Shown one piece after another: positions 7,478 to 9,861 of a stretch of DNA of 9,861 bases (the stretch's first letter is position 1; each line of letters starts with the position of its first letter). A program made the translations under genes and the position numbers. The notes under the pieces were generated by a model. It was not told the DNA's origin, did not search any database, and saw only the letters and a list, made by a program, of their open reading frames with translations. Origin of the DNA: an uncultured Collinsella sp. (GTDB lineage: Bacteria; Actinomycetota; Coriobacteriia; Coriobacteriales; Coriobacteriaceae); NCBI GenBank assembly GCA_902470925.1, contig CABRIF010000089.1, forward strand, positions 1 to 9,861, in the 5' to 3' direction.

Positions 7478-7523
7478 GGCTGCGGCGCACGCGCGCTGTA
7501 CGCGCCTGCGCGCCGCCGCAGCC
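7478..7523 (+). promoter_or_regulatory. GC-rich stem-loop 1 between glgD and glgA
   Basis: GGCTGCGGCG (7478-7487) pairs perfectly with CGCCGCAGCC (7514-7523). Inside it GCGCGC (7491-7496) pairs with GCGCGC (7508-7513). The result is a 16-bp stem with a 3-base bulge (CAC) and an 11-base loop. No T-run follows, so it does not look like a standard intrinsic terminator. An mRNA-stability, processing or partial-attenuation element at the glgD 3' end is more likely. Confidence 0.6.
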
Positions 7524-7525
7524 TC

Positions 7526-7561
7526 GCCCCGCCTGCCGCCCGCGCCCGCGGCGGGCGGGGC
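7526..7561 (+). promoter_or_regulatory. GC-rich stem-loop 2 between glgD and glgA
   Basis: GCCCCGCCTGCCGC (7526-7539) pairs with GCGGCGGGCGGGGC (7548-7561) over 14 bp with a single U.G wobble and an 8-base loop. It starts two bases after stem-loop 1 ends. The glgA ribosome-binding site begins 32 bases after it. The next bases are CTCTCCGCAT, not a T-run. Very stable as RNA; possible roles are those given for stem-loop 1. Confidence 0.6.
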
Positions 7562-7593
7562 TCTCCGCATACGCGGGCGCACCGTACCTGCAC

Positions 7594-7599
7594 AGGGAG
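7594..7599 (+). promoter_or_regulatory. glgA ribosome-binding site
   Basis: AGGGAG (7594-7599) lies 7 bases before ATG 7607. It supports that start, which also puts the KTGGL motif at the expected distance from the N-terminus. Confidence 0.75.
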
Positions 7600-7606
7600 T
7601 GATTCG

Positions 7607-9813
7607 ATGACCGCACCTCAAACCGATAGCCTGCACATCCTGTTCGCCAGCGCCGAAGCGGCGCCCTTTGTGAAAACCGGCGGACTGGGCGATGTGGCGG
7701 GCTCGCTGCCCCAGGCGCTCGCCGCCGCCGGCGCGCAGGTAATCGTCATGGTGCCCAAGTACGGTACCATCGACGCCGCCTACACCGACGAGATGGAGCA
7801 CCTCTGCGATTTCTACGTGCCCCTAGGCTGGCGCAACGAGTACTGCGGCCTGGAGCGCCTGCACCGCGGCGGGGTCGACTACCTGTTCATCGACAACGAG
7901 CGCTACTTCAAGCGCAGCTACCCGTACGGCTTTTTCGATGACGGCGAGCGCTTCGCCTTCTTCTCGAAAGCGGTGGTGGAAAGCATCCAGCACCTGCCGG
8001 GCGGCTGGCGCTGCGACGTGCTGCATTGCAACGACTGGCACACGGCCATGGCACCGGTGTTTCTGCGCGAGTTCTACCAGGGACTTCCCGCCTACGAACA
8101 CGTCCGCACCGTGTTTTCCATCCACAACATCGCCTTCCAGGGGCAGTTCTCGGCCAAGGTCCTCTCCGACATCCTGGGGCTGGCCCACGTCCCAGCGGCG
8201 GCGTTCCAGCTCACCTGCGGACCGGACGCCATCAACTACATGCAGGGCGCGCTCAACTACACCGATGCGATCACGACGGTCTCCCCCACCTACGCCGCCG
8301 AGATCCAAACGCCCGAATACGGTGAGGGCCTCGACGGCATCCTGCGCAGGCGCTCCTCGATCCTGCACGGCATCGTGAACGGCATCGACACCGCCGCCTT
8401 CGATCCCGCGCATGACACGGCGATCGCCGAAACCTATACGGCAACCGACCGCAGCGGCAAGGCGGCGTGCAAGGCGGCCCTGCAGCAGGAGCTCGGCTTG
8501 GAGGTGCGCTCCGACCGCCCGCTCATGGTGATGGTCACGCGCCTGACCCGTCAAAAGGGCCTGGACCTGGTTACCTACGCGCTCGACCGGATCTTGTCCG
8601 GCGGCATCCAGGTGGCGATCCTGGGCACCGGCGACACCGCCTACGAGAACGCCTTGCGCTACTTCGAGGGCAAGTACCCCGGCACCTGCGCGGCGCGCAT
8701 CCAGTTCGACCCCGCGCTTTCGCAGCGCATGTACGCCGGCGCCGACCTGTTCCTCATGCCGTCGCTGTTCGAGCCGTGCGGCCTGTCCCAGATGATCGCC
8801 ATGCGCTACGGCACCTTGCCGATCGTGCGCGAGACCGGCGGCCTGCGCGACACGGTGGAGCCCTACAACAGGTTCACGGGCGCCGGCTGCGGGTTCAGCT
8901 TCGCCAACTTCAACGGCGACGAGATGGCCGATACGGTGTTTCGCGCCGCACGCCTGTTCTGGGACGACCGCGCCAGCTGGAACACGCTGGTCGACCACGC
9001 CATGGAGCAGGATTTCAGCTGGAAGCGGTCGGCCGACACCTATCTGGAGCTGTATCGCAGCCTCCATCCCGAGATGACCTTTGCCGTCATGGACGAGGAT
9101 GCGGAGGCGGCAGGCGATGCCGCGGCGGAGAGCGCGGCTGCAGACGACGGCGCCGTCTCGACCGATCCGAGCGCTGCCGCGACGGTCGATGCAGCCGAGA
9201 CGGATGTCCCCGATACGAGCGCGGCTGCACGCACCTCGGCGCGCGCAGCCAAAACCGTAGAAACTGGTGCCGTCGCCGGCGCATCGCCGTCCGCGCCGAG
9301 CACAAAGGCGCCCGCGACTGAGGATGCCGATACGACAACCTCCGACACCGCCACAAAGCCCGCGGCGAAAAAGACCACACGCGCCACGACCTCCGCGCGC
9401 AGCGCGACTGCGACCCGCACCAAGCGCACCGGCACGGCCGCGGCCCGCACCAAGACGGCTCCTCGCAAGAAGGCAGCCTCGGCAAAGGCAGCGACCGCAT
9501 CCGACGGTACGGCCAAGACGGCACCGGCTGCGACCACGACACCCCGCGCCGGCAGCAAGACCGCTGCGGTCGCGCAAGACGACAGCGCGAAGACGGACGG
9601 CGCCAAGAAGGCCGGCAGCGCGACGGCGCAGGCTGCCCCGAGCACCGGCACGAAGGCCGCGGCCGCACAACCGGCCGCAACGCCCCCGAAGGTATCGTCA
9701 CGCGGCACCAAGGCCGCTTCGAGCGCTCGCAGCGCGAAGACAGGCGCAGCCAAGAAGGCCGCAACCACATCCGCCAGCGGAGCGAAGGCGTCCAAAACCG
9801 CGGCCGCCGCGCC
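7607..9813 (+). CDS. glgA: Glycogen synthase (GT5) with long low-complexity tail, 3' partial
   Basis: GlgA transfers glucose from ADP-glucose to the non-reducing end of alpha-1,4 glucan. Residues 1 to about 493 are a complete GT5 synthase (E. coli: 477). They include KTGGLGDV (K23), CNDWHTAMAP, FSIHNIAFQGQF, TTVSPTYAAEI, GIVNGIDTAAFDP, VTRLTRQKGLDL (R312, K317) and PSLFEPCGLSQ (E389), then RETGGLRDTV. R312, K317 and E389 have the same mutual spacing as E. coli R300, K305 and E377. From residue 496 to the end of the insert (240 residues) there is no Leu, Ile, Met, Phe, Trp, Tyr, His, Cys or Asn. Residues 496-585 are acidic (18 D/E, 5 K/R). Residues 586-735 are basic (29 K/R, 4 D) and about a third Ala, like a histone H1 tail. 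No stop occurs before the adapter at 9814, so the true C-terminus is unknown. Codons read beyond 9813 are adapter. The synthase call is secure; the tail's role is not known. Confidence 0.95.
9092..9811 (+). other. Acidic-then-basic disordered tail region of GlgA
   Basis: This part encodes residues 496-735. Its first 90 residues are Asp/Glu/Ala/Thr-rich. The next 150 repeat short blocks such as AAKK, RKKAA, GAKKAG and GAAKKAA separated by Ser/Thr/Pro/Gly, the texture of histone H1 C-termini and of bacterial Ala/Lys-rich proteins such as AlgP. Lysine is nearly always AAG, in keeping with the rest of the gene, so I see no sign of a frameshift or foreign codon use. It is predicted to be disordered. 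Confidence 0.85.
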
Positions 9814-9861
9814 CTGTCTCTTATACACATCTGACGCTGCCGACGATACTCCTTGTGTAGA
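9814..9861 (-). other. Untrimmed Nextera adapter (i5 side), not genomic
   Basis: This is the reverse complement of the left-end adapter. The mosaic end CTGTCTCTTATACACATCT is at 9814-9832, GACGCTGCCGACGA at 9833-9846, the i5 index complement TACTCCTT at 9847-9854, and GTGTAGA from the P5 side at 9855-9861. Read in the glgA frame it adds the false peptide CLLYTSDAADDTPCV; in another forward frame it gives VSYTHLTLPT. Both are known contamination signatures. Confidence 0.98.

Noticed and set aside
7823..9670. Long open frame on the - strand opposite glgA (615 codons)
   Set aside because: It is the complement of the synthase core and the Ala/Lys tail. Its Gly/Arg/Cys-rich composition is what a shadow frame of that repeat-like DNA would give.
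9092..9811. GlgA tail as a separate DNA-binding (histone-like) gene
   Set aside because: There is no stop after the synthase core and no ribosome-binding site or start at the composition change. The frame is continuous from ATG 7607.
47..9813. CRISPR array, tRNA, rRNA or defence genes
   Set aside because: No regularly spaced repeats, no clover-leaf or rRNA-like stretch seen, and all long + strand frames are glycogen enzymes.
1..9861. Terminal inverted repeats suggesting a 9.8-kb composite transposon
   Set aside because: The repeats are Nextera adapter, including index and flow-cell bases, and no transposase is encoded between them.

Overview
The window is a glycogen-metabolism gene cluster, all on the + strand, in the order glgB - glgP - glgC - glgD - glgA. 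The genomic insert runs from about 47 to 9813. Both ends are Illumina Nextera adapter, so this is a complete assembled contig with untrimmed adapter and not a slice of a finished genome. The DNA is strongly G+C-rich, with G/C at most third codon positions. A glgC/glgD pair (catalytic plus non-catalytic ADP-glucose pyrophosphorylase-type subunits) is typical of Bacillus/Clostridium-type lineages. Finding it in such G+C-rich DNA makes a Coriobacteriia-like actinobacterium (Collinsella/Olsenella/Slackia type) or a high-G+C Firmicute most likely. That placement is inference only.

Layout: 1-46 adapter; 47-357 a leader without a convincing gene, holding a possible promoter and a 10-bp inverted repeat; 358-2535 glgB (branching enzyme; start uncertain); 2637-5063 glgP (glycogen phosphorylase); 5205-6353 glgC (ADP-glucose pyrophosphorylase); 6358-7470 glgD, four bases after glgC and probably translationally coupled; 7471-7606 a gap filled by two very strong GC hairpins; 7607-9813 glgA (glycogen synthase), still open at the end of the insert; 9814-9861 adapter.

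Together the genes cover synthesis and breakdown of glycogen. GlgC, probably with GlgD, makes ADP-glucose from glucose-1-phosphate and ATP. GlgA extends alpha-1,4 chains, GlgB adds alpha-1,6 branches, and GlgP releases glucose-1-phosphate. No debranching enzyme (glgX/pulA) or regulator is present. No strong intrinsic terminator is visible between genes, so one long transcript is plausible.

The enzymes are ordinary and I see no new defence or mobile system. The most unusual features are: (1) a C-terminal tail of at least 240 residues on GlgA, acidic first and then histone-H1-like Ala/Lys/Thr-rich; (2) a short tail of the same acidic-then-basic design on GlgB; (3) the two tandem hairpins before glgA; (4) replacement of the usual region-I histidine by glycine in GlgB. 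The adapter ends form a false inverted terminal repeat and add false codons to glgA.
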